DNA of 64,000 nucleotides from Cunninghamia lanceolata (taxonomy: Eukaryota > Streptophyta > Pinopsida > Cupressales > Cupressaceae): NCBI GenBank assembly GCA_027924645.1, contig BSBN01001753.1:868001-932000 (forward strand), given 5' to 3'. Shown here piece by piece: positions 23,808 through 34,131 of the stretch (positions are counted from its first letter, which is position 1; every line of letters starts with the position of its first letter). The notes under the pieces were generated by a model. It did no database searches. It saw only the letters and a list, made by a program, of their open reading frames with translations, and was not told the origin of the DNA. The translations under genes were made by a program, and so were the position numbers.

Positions 23808-25526
23808 TTACATTCTTTCTTCCCACTCCTTGTTATTTCTTAAGAGAGATAGATAGCTCTGGAGTTGGAGCTCCCCCACATATAAGTTCAACATGGAAGT
23901 ACTAACATGACCCATAATATGCCCATGTTGGAAGAACTCACACAGAAGATTCTGTTGTTCTTTAGGGTTTTGCACATAGGTCTCCATGAATTCTTTATCA
24001 TTTTCAAAATCAAAAGGAAGATCACAGCTAATGCATAATAACTTCCATTGTAGAAATTGCTCTCTCAAGAATAAAGCACACACCTGAGAGTTGCCATTGT
24101 GTTAAAAGGGTTTCCCCTGTTTCACAAGCAAGGGCAATTATTTGCTTGGCCGATGTCTTCTCTGTTTGAAGACTCTCCAGGTCTCTCCAAAGCTATGCAT
24201 TTTCTTTCCCTAGCTAGCATTGTCCTCAAATAGTTGCATGTTAACCTTATAAATCTGAAATGTAGCTAATGCAAGGGTAGGTTGTGTGCACCGCTGAGCA
24301 AGAGTGGTAATCTGGGCATCTTGTTGTGCAATCTTGGCTTTCTTCTGCTCCAAATCTTTTTGTAGTTCAGAGACTATTTTGTCTCTCTTCTCTTTCTAGA
24401 GCAGCTTTTTGCAAGTTATGTTCCTGTTTTGCATCTTTAGCCCTCAATTGCTGAGTCAGGGCCTCCAACTATTTCCAACATTCCCTCAAATCATGCTCAG
24501 CCTTTGAAAGGGCCAGAGCATGTAGGGTTTGTTCTTCTTCCTCACCTTCAGTAGCAATATCAACTTGAGGTTCTTTCCCTTTTCTTTGGAGAGGTTTGGA
24601 GGTTTCCTCTTTTCTTTGTGCTTCGGGAGTGGAGAGGCTCCCTAAAATTATTTGTGCCTCCCACTTTGCCTCTGCCCTCTCTTCCTCATCTGATGAAATG
24701 ATAAATGTTCTTGTGTGGTGGTCCGTTGGTGTAGGCAATAGTTTCTTCACCTATCTCTTTTTGGGCTGGTTGTTACACAACTCTTCAGAGTCGTCTGAAA
24801 TGGTGTGCCTCTGGCTCCATAGAGACCGAAACAACAAAAGTTTGGTGTTTCTTGGTCTTCTTTCTCCTTGGGTTAAATTCAAGGAAATCCTCCCATTTTT
24901 CTTGACCATCCTCTTGCTGGATTAAGTGTTGTTTAATGATTAAATAAATCAACCCATGATGGCTGATTTTCCCATCAGTTTGTTTTACCTTAGCCATCAT
25001 GTTAAGCAGACATGTATGCAAATAAGCAAGGAGATTTACCAAGCACTCAAGTCTGTTTGCCCCATGCCGTAGGTGAATTAGCATGTGCATTCATAGGTCC
25101 AAAAAAAACACCATATTATCTGTCACATGTGAAGAACTTCATGACCCATAGGACCATAGTCTTCCATTATTCTTGGAGACTGGTCCTCTCAATTCCTTTA
25201 GTCACCCCTTTGCTGACAATGTATCATGGTAAGGGCTCTGGAGCAACATGGAAGCTTTGGATTAGTTCTTCATAAGAGGGCTTAGTTTGAAATAAATCTA
25301 CTCCTACTTCTAGAATTTCTAATATTTGGCAAATGACAGTAGGGCTCATGGGAATCCTTACCCCCTTTACCATAGAAAAAGTTTGATGAAAGTTGGTGAT
25401 GAACTCCTCCACCAATTCTTCTTCATAGCCTTCAAACTTTTGGAGAATAATTGACCTCAACAATAAGTTTATAATGTTGATCCTAGTATAGAAACCTTGA
25501 ATGTGGTAGAAATCAATGATATTCAA
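23808..25526 (-). pseudogene. Decayed retroelement ORF: transposon-protein-like domain plus long coiled coil
   Basis: Four minus-strand pieces in N-to-C order are separated by stops and frameshifts. They are 25,224-25,526 (EFITNF..., VKGVRIPMSPTVICQIL), 24,785-25,090 (LNMMAKVKQTDGKISHHGLI), 24,469-24,750 (acidic, Glu-rich) and 23,808-24,083. The sequence between the last two, about 24,100-24,470, also translates as heptad-rich coiled coil (ELQKDLEQKKAKIAQQDAQI). The N-terminal pieces resemble, from memory, the 'putative plant transposon protein' domain found beside plant LTR elements. The 5' end stops abruptly near 25,530, where a plus-strand gypsy remnant begins, so the gene is truncated there. 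The product's function is unknown. Confidence 0.55.
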
Positions 25527-25672
25527 CTACATTCCTGAAATGTTCCCATAAAATTTTCTTTTGAGGAAGTCCTTGCAGAGGATGAGATTGTGTCTAACAC
25601 TGGAAAAGAAGAGAAACCCCAGGGTAAGGAAACAAAGACAAAGAATCCTGAAGAGATCCCCAAAGATATTCC

Positions 25673-26761
25673 TGTTGGCAAGAGACACTATATGGATTCA
25701 TGGTTGTTGTCATTGATGGAAACAAAGGTCATTCCACATATCCGCAAGTCATGGTGTGCCTCTACCGGAAGTCAGAATGAAGAACTGTTGTGGTCCGGTG
25801 AACAAGAACAGAGCATGTGGCAAGGTCCGACAGATTGGTCCGGACCTCTCAGAGGAAGTGTCTTGGTGTAGTGCGGATTTGGGGAAGTCAAGAGGACTAC
25901 CTTGAGTAGTATATTCCAAGGATTTAGCCTCCGGTGATGGACAAAGAAAAAGATATGAATAGTTGAGTACCGGATTCCAGAAAGACAATAAGAACAGAGG
26001 AAGAACTGACTGACAGAGCATCAGAATATTTTCCAGATGTGTTACCGTTGATGGTAAAGGTTGTGAAGGCATGAATCATGTTTGGCCGACATGATTAATG
26101 ATATCTACAAGTATATGCTTGATCCGCATTGCTTGGTGAGCAAGGATTCAGCCAACAGAACAGAGTTTGTAAGAAACTAGACTGTTCCGGATGCCGACTT
26201 GAAAAGTAATGAAATTACTTGTGTGGATATATATAGAGGATGGATTTAGTTGTGAAAAGTGTAAGAGTGTGATGGTGTATGCGAATAAGTGCAGAGTAGA
26301 GCAGAAGTAGTAAGAAAGATCCGGTATGTGAAAAGATAGCAGAATAAAGAACAGAGGAAAGATGAAGTGCAGCAGATCAGTATACTGAGCCTAACCGGAA
26401 CTGAACCCCAGCATATGTAGGTGCTTCCAATTAGTTCAAGTATTATATAACATTCTTGTAGACAGTGTGTCTCTTTGTAGGCAGTGTGTCTTTTGTGAGT
26501 AGTGTGCTCGGGCAGTGAGCCCTAATTGGCAAGTGCCATTTTTGTAACTCCTTATTCTTCTAACAGAGAATAATCTTTGGGTTAATCACCCCGTGGTTTT
26601 CTCCCTTAACCGGGTTTCCACGTCAAAAATACTGTGTCATGTGTTTCTCATTTCATGATAATGTTTGTTTGTTTAATTCAATGCTGCTTTGACTAATAAG
26701 AAAGTTCAAAAGAAGAAATAATTAGGATAACTGATTCACCCCCCCCTCTCAGTTATCAACA
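25673..26761 (+). repeat. TE1 5' LTR
   Basis: 1,089 bp, TGTTGGCAAGAGACACT to CAGTTATCAACA. The 3' part holds GGCAGTGAGCC-like repeats (26,461-26,525), a foldback block (CCCCGTGGTTTTCTCCC...GGGTTTCCACG, 26,589-26,623) and GATTCACCCCCCCTCTCAGT just before the end. Confidence 0.95.
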
Positions 26762-26763
26762 AT

Positions 26764-26775
26764 TGGTATCAGAGC
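26764..26775 (+). promoter_or_regulatory. TE1 primer-binding site (initiator-Met tRNA)
   Basis: TGGTATCAGAGC, two bases after the 5' LTR, is the standard plant LTR-element site complementary to the 3' end of initiator-Met tRNA. Confidence 0.9.
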
Positions 26776-26826
26776 GAGGTTCCTCCTAATAGAGCCTAAC
26801 AGCTTGAGGAAGATCTGGGAGTTCAA

Positions 26827-28005
26827 ATGGATGCATATGGTTTAAGGGAGCAACTCAAGACTGCCGTTGAGGATCTTGAACAGTCAAATTCTGAAGTCAA
26901 TGAATTAAAGGAAAGACTCAAACAGGCTGATGAATTCATGAGAGAACTAAAAGACAAATTAAGTCTCTCTATGAAAAAGAGAAAGGAGCTGCTCCAACAA
27001 TTGGCAAGCCAAACTGAAGAAAGCAATACAAATGAAGAATTGACTGAGAAAACCAAGTTATGTGAAAAGTTATCAAAAGAAGTCATTATGTTAAGACATG
27101 AAATGGAATCAGGAACTATAAAGTTTACTCAAGAGATTGAAGAAAAAAGAAAAGCTGAAGACAATCTAAGACAATCTCTTAAAGAGAAATCAGAAGAATG
27201 CCACCAGATGGACAGGATTATCAGACATCTTGAATCTGATCTTGAAGATGCCAAAGATAATGAAGAAAAACTTGAGGATCAAATTGTCTCTCTCAAAAGA
27301 GATCTTCAAACAGCAAATGAATATAAAGAAAAATTCAAGATAAGTTCTGCCCAACTTGAAGTACTTCTTGGAAGTCAAAAGAAGACAGATGACAAGTATG
27401 GTTTGGGATATGAGAAAGGAGAAAGCTCCGGATCTGGTCAAAAGAATTTTGGATCAGAAAATCCAAGGAATAGGCCTAGAAGACCTCCGGTAAGACAGCC
27501 CAATGCTCAAAGTTATCCATCTTTCAATGGATACTGCCACAGCTGCAATCACTTTGGTCACAAAGCTAATCAGTGCAGAAAAAGAATGAATCAAACTAAT
27601 CCATCCTTCTCCGGACAGTGCTTTAACTGCAAAAGGTATGGACACAAGTCTCATGAATGCAGAAATATACAAGTAAACAAATCATTCAATGGTAGATGCT
27701 TTACATGCAATAGAGTAGGTCATATGGCTAATCAATGCAGATCAAGAGGTTATCAGTCAAATATGCAGAGAAATGTTATTTGCCAAATCTGTAATAGGTC
27801 TAGTCATAATGCTAAAGTCTGCAGAAGCAAGAATCAGGACAAAAGAGGTCCGGTGTATAATCAGAATCAAGACAAGGGTAAACAAAAGATGAATGCGGAT
27901 GAAGTTAGGAATCAGATGAGCAAGATTTGGGTAAAGAAAAGTTTAGAGAATACAGAAACTGGATCCACACCAGACTCTGGTGCTGATATTCCTTTCAGAA
28001 ATTAA
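26827..28005 (+). CDS. TE1 ORF A: Gag-like coiled-coil protein with four zinc knuckles
   Basis: An intact 392-codon frame starting 51 bp after the primer-binding site. Residues 1-185 are heptad-rich coiled coil (LKTAVEDLEQSNSEVNELKE and so on). Residues 185-235 are a basic, Ser/Gly/Arg-rich link. Four CX2CX4HX4C knuckles follow at 237-250 (CHSCNHFGHKANQC), 265-278 (CFNCKRYGHKSHEC), 291-304 (CFTCNRVGHMANQC) and 319-332 (CQICNRSSHNAKVC). The last has lost the usual GH. A Lys-rich tail ends in TPDSGADIPFRN. Such proteins bind and package element RNA. It looks like the C-terminal half of a copia-type Gag without the N-terminal Gag domain. The TE2 copy at 40,893-42,140 matches throughout. Confidence 0.88.
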   Translation: MDAYGLREQLKTAVEDLEQSNSEVNELKERLKQADEFMRELKDKLSLSMKKRKELLQQLASQTEESNTNEELTEKTKLCEKLSKEVIMLRHEMESGTIKFTQEIEEKRKAEDNLRQSLKEKSEECHQMDRIIRHLESDLEDAKDNEEKLEDQIVSLKRDLQTANEYKEKFKISSAQLEVLLGSQKKTDDKYGLGYEKGESSGSGQKNFGSENPRNRPRRPPVRQPNAQSYPSFNGYCHSCNHFGHKANQCRKRMNQTNPSFSGQCFNCKRYGHKSHECRNIQVNKSFNGRCFTCNRVGHMANQCRSRGYQSNMQRNVICQICNRSSHNAKVCRSKNQDKRGPVYNQNQDKGKQKMNADEVRNQMSKIWVKKSLENTETGSTPDSGADIPFRN

Positions 28006-28659
28006 AAAGTAAGCTCTGGCTCAGGGGGAGACTCAAAGAAAATCCTGTTCCCCCAGCCAATCAAGTGGTGCCGAATATGGCACAAGACGCGGAGTAAAGG
28101 GTTTGAAGAGATAAGTCTTGAGATAATCCAGATAAGATTTCAGAGGTCCGCATGAATATATAAAGAAGTTGTGATCGATCAAGTAAAGACCTGTTCCGGG
28201 AGATGCTCCGGAATGACAGAGGATTACAAAAGGGTCCGGAGAGATCCGGAAGTGCATTATTTCACTCTGCGGATTGGACAGAGTGTTTGGGATGTTCTTG
28301 TAATGTGTCATCTCGATTTGTTCATAATTGAAAGATCCGCATGATGTTCATAGATCAGGATTGATCCGGGATACTCCAAGCTATCCGGATAAGGCAAATC
28401 GGAATAATGCAGGTGGAGCATTTATTGCAAACAGATATTAGGGTTTGCGAAACAATATAAGGGATTTCTCAACAATCACTTGATCATTCCACATCCAAGA
28501 AGAAGCGAAAAGTGGAGCTCTGCAACGAAATTCATCAAGTTCACCGAATATCTCCTGCCGAAGTCATTACATACAGAAATCAATCCAGCCACTACGTGTA
28601 ACCGAAGACGTAAAAGGTATTTTCCACTTTCGATATCTTGCTACAAATCTTTTGAAGAA
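28006..28659 (+). other. TE1 spacer between ORF A and ORF B
   Basis: About 650 bp without a protein-like frame. It holds a CAGGGGGAGACTC polypurine-like motif at 28,022-28,034 and several TCCGG words. Probably leader for ORF B; how ORF B is expressed is unknown. Confidence 0.5.
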
Positions 28660-31600
28660 ATGGCTACTCCAAATATAGTAAAAATCTCAGATAGGCCCTG
28701 ACCTGAATTTAAGAAACATCCATACAAGTCATTGGAGGTAGATCCCTTAGGAGCATTTTCCAGTGTTCCTCATGGAGTTTTACACACAGAAGACATTAGG
28801 GTTTACATACATGCAAGCATTGAGGAATTCGGGGAATTCAAATTGAGAGATCTCTATCACAAACAACTGATAGACAATGCTTTTGAGCTTAAACCAGAGT
28901 ACAAGGGTATCCAGAAGAAACAGTTTGATCAAGTCATTTCCCCTGCTTTGAAGAAGAAGAATGGGTCCGGTATGTATTGAGCAGAATGCATGACAACTTC
29001 CTATGGCTGGATAGACCTTGCAAAATCACAAAAGAGGCAATTAGGGCAGTAACTGGTCTATACTCTTCCGGAGGGATACCTATCCTCAAATCTGTCAAAA
29101 ACAACATTGTAACTGAGGCCACCGGATCAAAATTTGACAAGAGGGCAATGACCATTGAAGATATTTCGGATCCGGATATCAAGTATGCGTCCATGATAAT
29201 AGGATACAAGATCTATCACTCCAGCAGGGAGAATTCTGTATCCGGAACTGTAGTATATACTGCCTATGAAATGCTAAGGAAGAATGCAGATTATGATCTC
29301 TGCGAACTGCTCCTAAGCCAATTAATGGAAAATATATAGAAAATCAAGAAGGACAAAAAGAATTCCTTTAAGTATGGTACTCTTATATTATGTCTATTTT
29401 TCTACTTCATGAATGAGCTGCCCGGATCAAGTGGATGGGCATGGCAGAATGACAAATCTGTTGCAGTCCAGATAAGAGATTATCTACATGGGCTTGGGGA
29501 TGCCAAAGCAAGAAATACAGCCCTATGGGGATACTTTAAAAACTTCCAAAGCACGATGCAAGCAAGAGAAAGAATTCCCCAGTCTCTTGTTGAAAAATAC
29601 AAAGACTCAGTGTGCTTTATGGTGGACATTGATCAGTGCCTAATGGAGGCAGTGGAGCCAAGGACTGTCTGGATCATGCCCATGGGGTATGAAGTGGATG
29701 AACAGATAGTGGAGCTGCATGTTCAACACATGCTAAGTCAGCCCAAAGATCCAAAGGCAGAAAGGTTTGGAACCTTTGAGGAGCTGAGTGTAAAGATCCA
29801 TGTAGAACTCAGGGAACCTGAGATAAAGAGGAAGGTGAGAAAAGAAGTAGAGCATATTGCTCAAGGCCTAGGCATCCCAAAGGAGGCACTTGATGCCAAC
29901 CGGGAAAAGAGAAGAAAGGTTGAGGAAGAAAAGAAAGAAGCAGAAAAGAAAAGCAAGAAAAGTACTCCGGTGGAAACCTCAACCCGGACCAGATCATCAA
30001 AAGGATATACACCTATCAGAACCAAAAGCTCAATACCGGAAGTCCAGGGATCCGGTAAGAGATCTAAGACAAAAGCCTCAAGAGCTTATCAAAGCCAAAA
30101 GGATGAAGAAGAAACCGAGTCAGATGAGGGAATAAAAGAAATAAAGAAGCAGAAGAAGAAAGGATCCGGTAAACCCTCTTCAGGCCAAGACAAGGAAGAA
30201 ATGACAGAGAAATTTGCTGAAAAGCCCACCCTGTCTCTAGACAATGTAGTCAAATCAGTCACTGTGGATGGGAACCTTCAACCGGTGGCTGAATTCTATG
30301 ATGACTACAATGAGGCAGATCAAAAGATCCTGCAAGAAGCTATAATTAGGTACCTGAACATCTACAATAAAGCTTTTATTGAGATCATCTCTGAAATTCC
30401 AAAGAGTCTAGAAATGGAACTAGAAATAAGAAAGAACAATGCCATGGCAAAAGATCTTGAGATCAGGGAACAAATAGCTATTCAGCTATATCCTTCAATT
30501 GATCACAAAACAATGAACATGATATTCAAGGACTGCAAGGATGAATTCAGAAGCAAAGCAAGGATGAATCAGCTTATGCTTGGTGAGACCGACAAAGTAG
30601 CCAAGGACACTGAAGAGATCCTCCGGAATACATTCAAAAGGTTCAATATTCCTGTTACAGAGGACTTAGGTGCAGAAACAGCTGCGGACTTGGAATCATC
30701 TGCTCTGGAAGAAGTGCCACTAGAACAGACTAACATCTCTTCTCCGGCTTCTCCTACAGTCTCCGGATCCCAAGAAGAAGAAAAATTACAGGAGAAAGAA
30801 GCAGCAGAAAAAGAAAAAGAGGTTGACAGCACCAAGGATACAGAGAAAGAGAAGAATCCAACAGAGAAAACCACAACTGTAAGTGGTAAGAATGTGGAAG
30901 GAGATAAGACTCCTAAGGACAAAACTACAGAAGAAAAGAAACATTTGTCTCCGGCAAGAGACACTGCACAAACTGTTCAAAAGTTTCTAAGCCAAGAAAC
31001 TTTAGATATTGATGAACCGGAGCTTCTAAAAGGCCCATTCGACTTTGACTCTCTCTCTCCGGTACATACAATGAAGATAGCTTCATTTGCAAATGCTAAG
31101 GCAAATGAAAAACTCCTAAAGTCTCATATGGAAGACTGTGAGTTGATAGAGGCTACTTCCGGAGTGCTTGAAAAGATCATGCCATCAATCCAGATAGATC
31201 CGATAGCCTCCTCTTCCAGTAATCTCAAAACCTTAGTCAGCAGTGTTGATACACATTTTGATTCTCTAGAAAAATCAGCTGAAGAAAAGGTCCGGAAGGA
31301 ATTTTTGGATAAAAGATTTTCAGAAGTATTAGGATTAATCTCTAAACGATAGGAGAAATATGAGTATTGGAATAAAGAGCTTAGAAAATGCTCTTAAGGA
31401 TGGCGGTGATATTTACAAATTTTGTATCTCCTGGTCAAAGGCAACAGTAGAAATTGATAAGAAAATAAAAGTGGAACAGGACAAACTACAAAGTCTGTCT
31501 CAAAGTTTTGATCCTCTCTCTTCATCCATAGTAAATCAAGAATGTCAAACTATTGCAATCACAAATGCAATAAAGAACTTTGAGAAGGAAAGGAAGAATA

Positions 31601-31842
31601 TCACTAACTGGATGGGAGAACTTAGAAGGATTATAATCCCTAAGTTAGAAACTATGCATGAGGCTATCAGTGATGCTCAGACTACCACCCAAACAAATGA
31701 TCCGACAGATCTCAAGAGGGCAGAAGCTTTTGCATTTTTGTTGAGTGGTCACATTTCAATTTTGGATAGAATGAAGCAAAGTTGGGCTACAGAACTGATC
31801 CAACTGAAAACATCTTTTGCAGACATTCTTCAGTTTATGTGA
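28660..31842 (+). pseudogene. TE1 ORF B: long unknown protein, broken by two stops and two frameshifts
   Basis: Starts ATG (MATPNIVKISDRP) and is followed through a TGA at 28,699, a frameshift near 28,940, a TAG at 29,337-29,339, the 647-codon open part at 29,409-31,352, and another frameshift into 31,360-31,842. The breaks are defined by TE2, which reads through each of these positions. The N-terminal third is globular (CKITKEAIRAVTGLYSSGG, DKRAMTIEDI, CFMVDIDQCLMEAVEPRTVW, PMGYEVDE). The middle is a highly charged Lys/Glu/Ser low-complexity region (about 29,900-30,230 and 30,760-30,960). The C-terminal part is helical, ending in coiled coil (KIKVEQDKLQSLSQSF). I recognise no catalytic domain. 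Its position before the 3' LTR is where env-like ORFs lie in SIRE-type copia elements, but homology is not shown. Confidence 0.75.
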
Positions 31843-32074
31843 GTATGTAAATATGCGGCTATGTATAGAAAATTTTTGAAAATTTTGGTGTGCGGACCCT
31901 ACCCTTTGCCATTGATGTCAAAGGGGGAGTGAGGAGCAATGAAAAATGAGGAATCCAACTAAGGGGGAGTTCCGAAAATTGTATATAAAGATAGAGCATC
32001 AGCAAAGGGGGAGCATAGTGTAAACACTTAGTCATTTTTCACTAAGTGTTGCCATCAATGCCAAAGGGGGAGAT
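31843..32074 (+). promoter_or_regulatory. TE1 four polypurine-tract-like repeats and hairpin before the 3' LTR
   Basis: (CA)AAGGGGGAG occurs at 31,919-31,929, 31,961-31,969, 32,003-32,013 and 32,062-32,072. The last abuts the LTR and should be the working plus-strand primer. The first and last are both preceded by GCCAT(T/C)(G/A)ATG(T/C)C, which suggests duplication. AACACTTAGT (32,023-32,032) and ACTAAGTGTT (32,041-32,050) form a perfect 10-bp hairpin around CATTTTTC. Confidence 0.85.
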
Positions 32075-33163
32075 TGTTGGCAAGAGACACTATATGGATT
32101 CATGGTTGTTGTCATTGATGGCAACAAAGGTCATTCCACATATCCGCAAGTCATGGTGTGCCTCTACCGGAAGTCAGAATGAAGAACTGTTGTGGTCCGG
32201 TGAACAAGAACAGAGCATGTGGCAAGGTCCGACAGATTGGTCCAGACCTCTCAGAGGAAGTGTCTTGGTGCAGTGCAGATTTGGGGAAGTCAAGAGGACT
32301 ACCTTGAGTAGTATATTCCAAGGATTTAGCCTCCGGTGATGGACAAAGAAAAAGATATGAATAGCTGAGTACCGGATTCTAGAAAGACAATAAGAACAGA
32401 GGAAGAACTGACTGACAGAGCATCAAAATATTTTCCGGATGTGTTACCGTTGATGGTAAAGGTTGTGAAGGCATGAATCATGTTTGGCCGACATGATTAA
32501 TGATATCTACAAGTATATGCTTGATCCGCATTGCTTGGTGAGCAAGGATTCAGCCAACAGAACAGAGTTTGTAAGAAACTAGACTGTTCCGGATGCCGAC
32601 TTGAAAAGTAATGAAATTACTTGTGTGGATATATATAGAGGATGGATTTAGTTGTGAAAAGTGTAAGAGTGTGATGGTGTATGCGAATAAGTGCAGAGTA
32701 GAGCAGAAGTAGTAAGAAAGATCTGGTATGTGAAAAGATAGCAGAATAAAGAACAGAGGAAAGATGAAGTGCAGCAGATCAGTATACTGAGCCTAACCAG
32801 AACTGAACCCCAGCATATGTAGGTGCTTCCAATCAGTTCAAGTATTATATAACATTCTTGTAGACAGTGTGTCTCTTTGTAGGCAGTGTGCCTCTTGTGA
32901 GCAGTGTGCTCGGGCAGTGAGCCCTAATTGGCAAGTGCCATTTTTGTAACTCCTTATTCTTCTAACAGAGAATAATCTTTGGGTTAATCACCCCGTGGTT
33001 TTCTCCCTTAACCGGGTTTCCACGTCAAAAATACTGTGTCATGTGTTTCTCATTTCATGATAATGTTTGTTTGTTTAATTCAATGCTGCTTTGACTAATA
33101 AGAAAGTTCAAAAGAAGAAATAATTAGGATAACTGATTCACCCCCCCCTCTCAGTTATCAACA
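32075..33163 (+). repeat. TE1 3' LTR
   Basis: 1,089 bp, the same length as the 5' LTR with about 14 substitutions seen by eye, such as CCGGA/CCAGA and TCCGG/TCTGG pairs. It is followed by the ATTCC duplication. Confidence 0.95.
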
Positions 33164-34131
33164 ATTCCTATTCCATTCCCAAAACAACTGAGGTGGGCTA
33201 CCCCAGAAAGATCTAGAGAGCTCCAGACTACTAAGGATGACTCTCAGCTGATTAAGAAACTCAAAAAGATAAACATAGAAGTTCCTCTATTACAAGCGAT
33301 TAAAGACATCCCTTAAATAAACCAAACAATCAAAAGCTTATGCTTAAATCTTCTTAGGAGAAAATAGAAATTACCAAATACCATTCATGTGGATGGAAAA
33401 CTTGCTGATGTCCTGGCAGGTAAACTAATTCCTCAGAAGTATGGAGACCTTGGAAGCCCTATTATCTCAGTGATGATAAAAGGAACATCAGTTTCAAATG
33501 TGTTGATTGACTTAGGTGTTGCTATTAATGTGGTGACTGCAGATGCTGCAGAAGCATTAGCATTAACTCACATGCAGCTGACATCGACTGTTTTACAACT
33601 CATTGATCTGTCCATCACTAAACCAGAGGGAGTTCTAGAAGATGTTATAGTCACCATAGATGCTTGGGATTATTCGGTAGATTTCCTTATCCTCCAAACA
33701 AGAAAGAAGTGATCAGGATATCCAATAATATTAGGTAGATCATGGCTAGCCATTGCAGTAACTCTCATTGATTGTTGATCTGGAAACATAACTATCTCTA
33801 ATGAAAAAGATTAAAAGAACTCTCAATCTACCCACCTACTAAGCCATTTTTTCAATATGAAAGTAAACCATGGGTAGACGATCTAATGGATTTGGATGAA
33901 GAAGATGCCTCCTCATTGGCTATGACAATTGTGGAACATTTTGAGGAATACAATGAGTTGGAGGAAAACAATGAAACGTCCTCTTACGGTGTCACACAAC
34001 ATGAGATCTCCATATGGCTCTAGAAGGATCCGAGAGACTCCCTGAGGGCATTTAACTATCCATATTTTGAGAAAGTTGCCTCTAATATGAACTATCAACA
34101 AGCAAAAACCTTACACCAAATCGTGCCTCAT

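Larger units (their letters stand above)
25673..33163 (+). mobile_element. TE1: complete non-autonomous LTR retrotransposon with two own ORFs, no pol
   Basis: A 7,491-bp element with two 1,089-bp LTRs (TGTTGG...CAACA) and a 5-bp target duplication ATTCC at 25,668-25,672 and 33,164-33,168. The primer-binding site TGGTATCAGAGC is complementary to initiator-Met tRNA, and a polypurine tract abuts the 3' LTR. The LTR end (ATTCACCCCCCCTCTCAGT) and primer site are of the style of plant Ty1/copia SIRE-like elements. The 5.3-kb interior encodes ORF A (coiled coil and zinc knuckles) and ORF B (unknown). I see no protease, integrase, reverse transcriptase or RNase H motif. By eye the LTRs differ at about 14 positions, nearly all transitions, so insertion is fairly recent. 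Confidence 0.93.
25540..34131 (+). pseudogene. Ty3/gypsy gag-protease remnant, split by TE1
   Basis: Two blocks belong together. The block at 25,540-25,672 is acidic and Lys-rich and ends KNPEEIPKDIP. The block at 33,164-34,131 begins IPFPKQLRWATPERSRELQ in the same frame across the insertion. The second block holds a retropepsin-like domain at 33,389-33,770: HVDGKLADVLAGKLIPQKYG, then VLIDLGVAINVV where a DSG/DTG active site is expected, then PIILGRSWLA. Ser/Thr replaced by Leu in the active-site triplet would abolish protease activity. Stops occur near 33,314, 33,368, 33,710 and 33,777. The family looks like a plant Tat/Athila-type gypsy. No reverse transcriptase or integrase follows. Confidence 0.75.

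Noticed and set aside
25590..25871. 93-codon frame reading from the gypsy remnant into TE1
   Set aside because: A chance fusion across the insertion junction; the first 28 codons are gypsy, the rest is LTR.
32046..32339. 97-codon frame at the TE1 3' LTR
   Set aside because: LTR sequence; the 5' LTR gives the same peptide.
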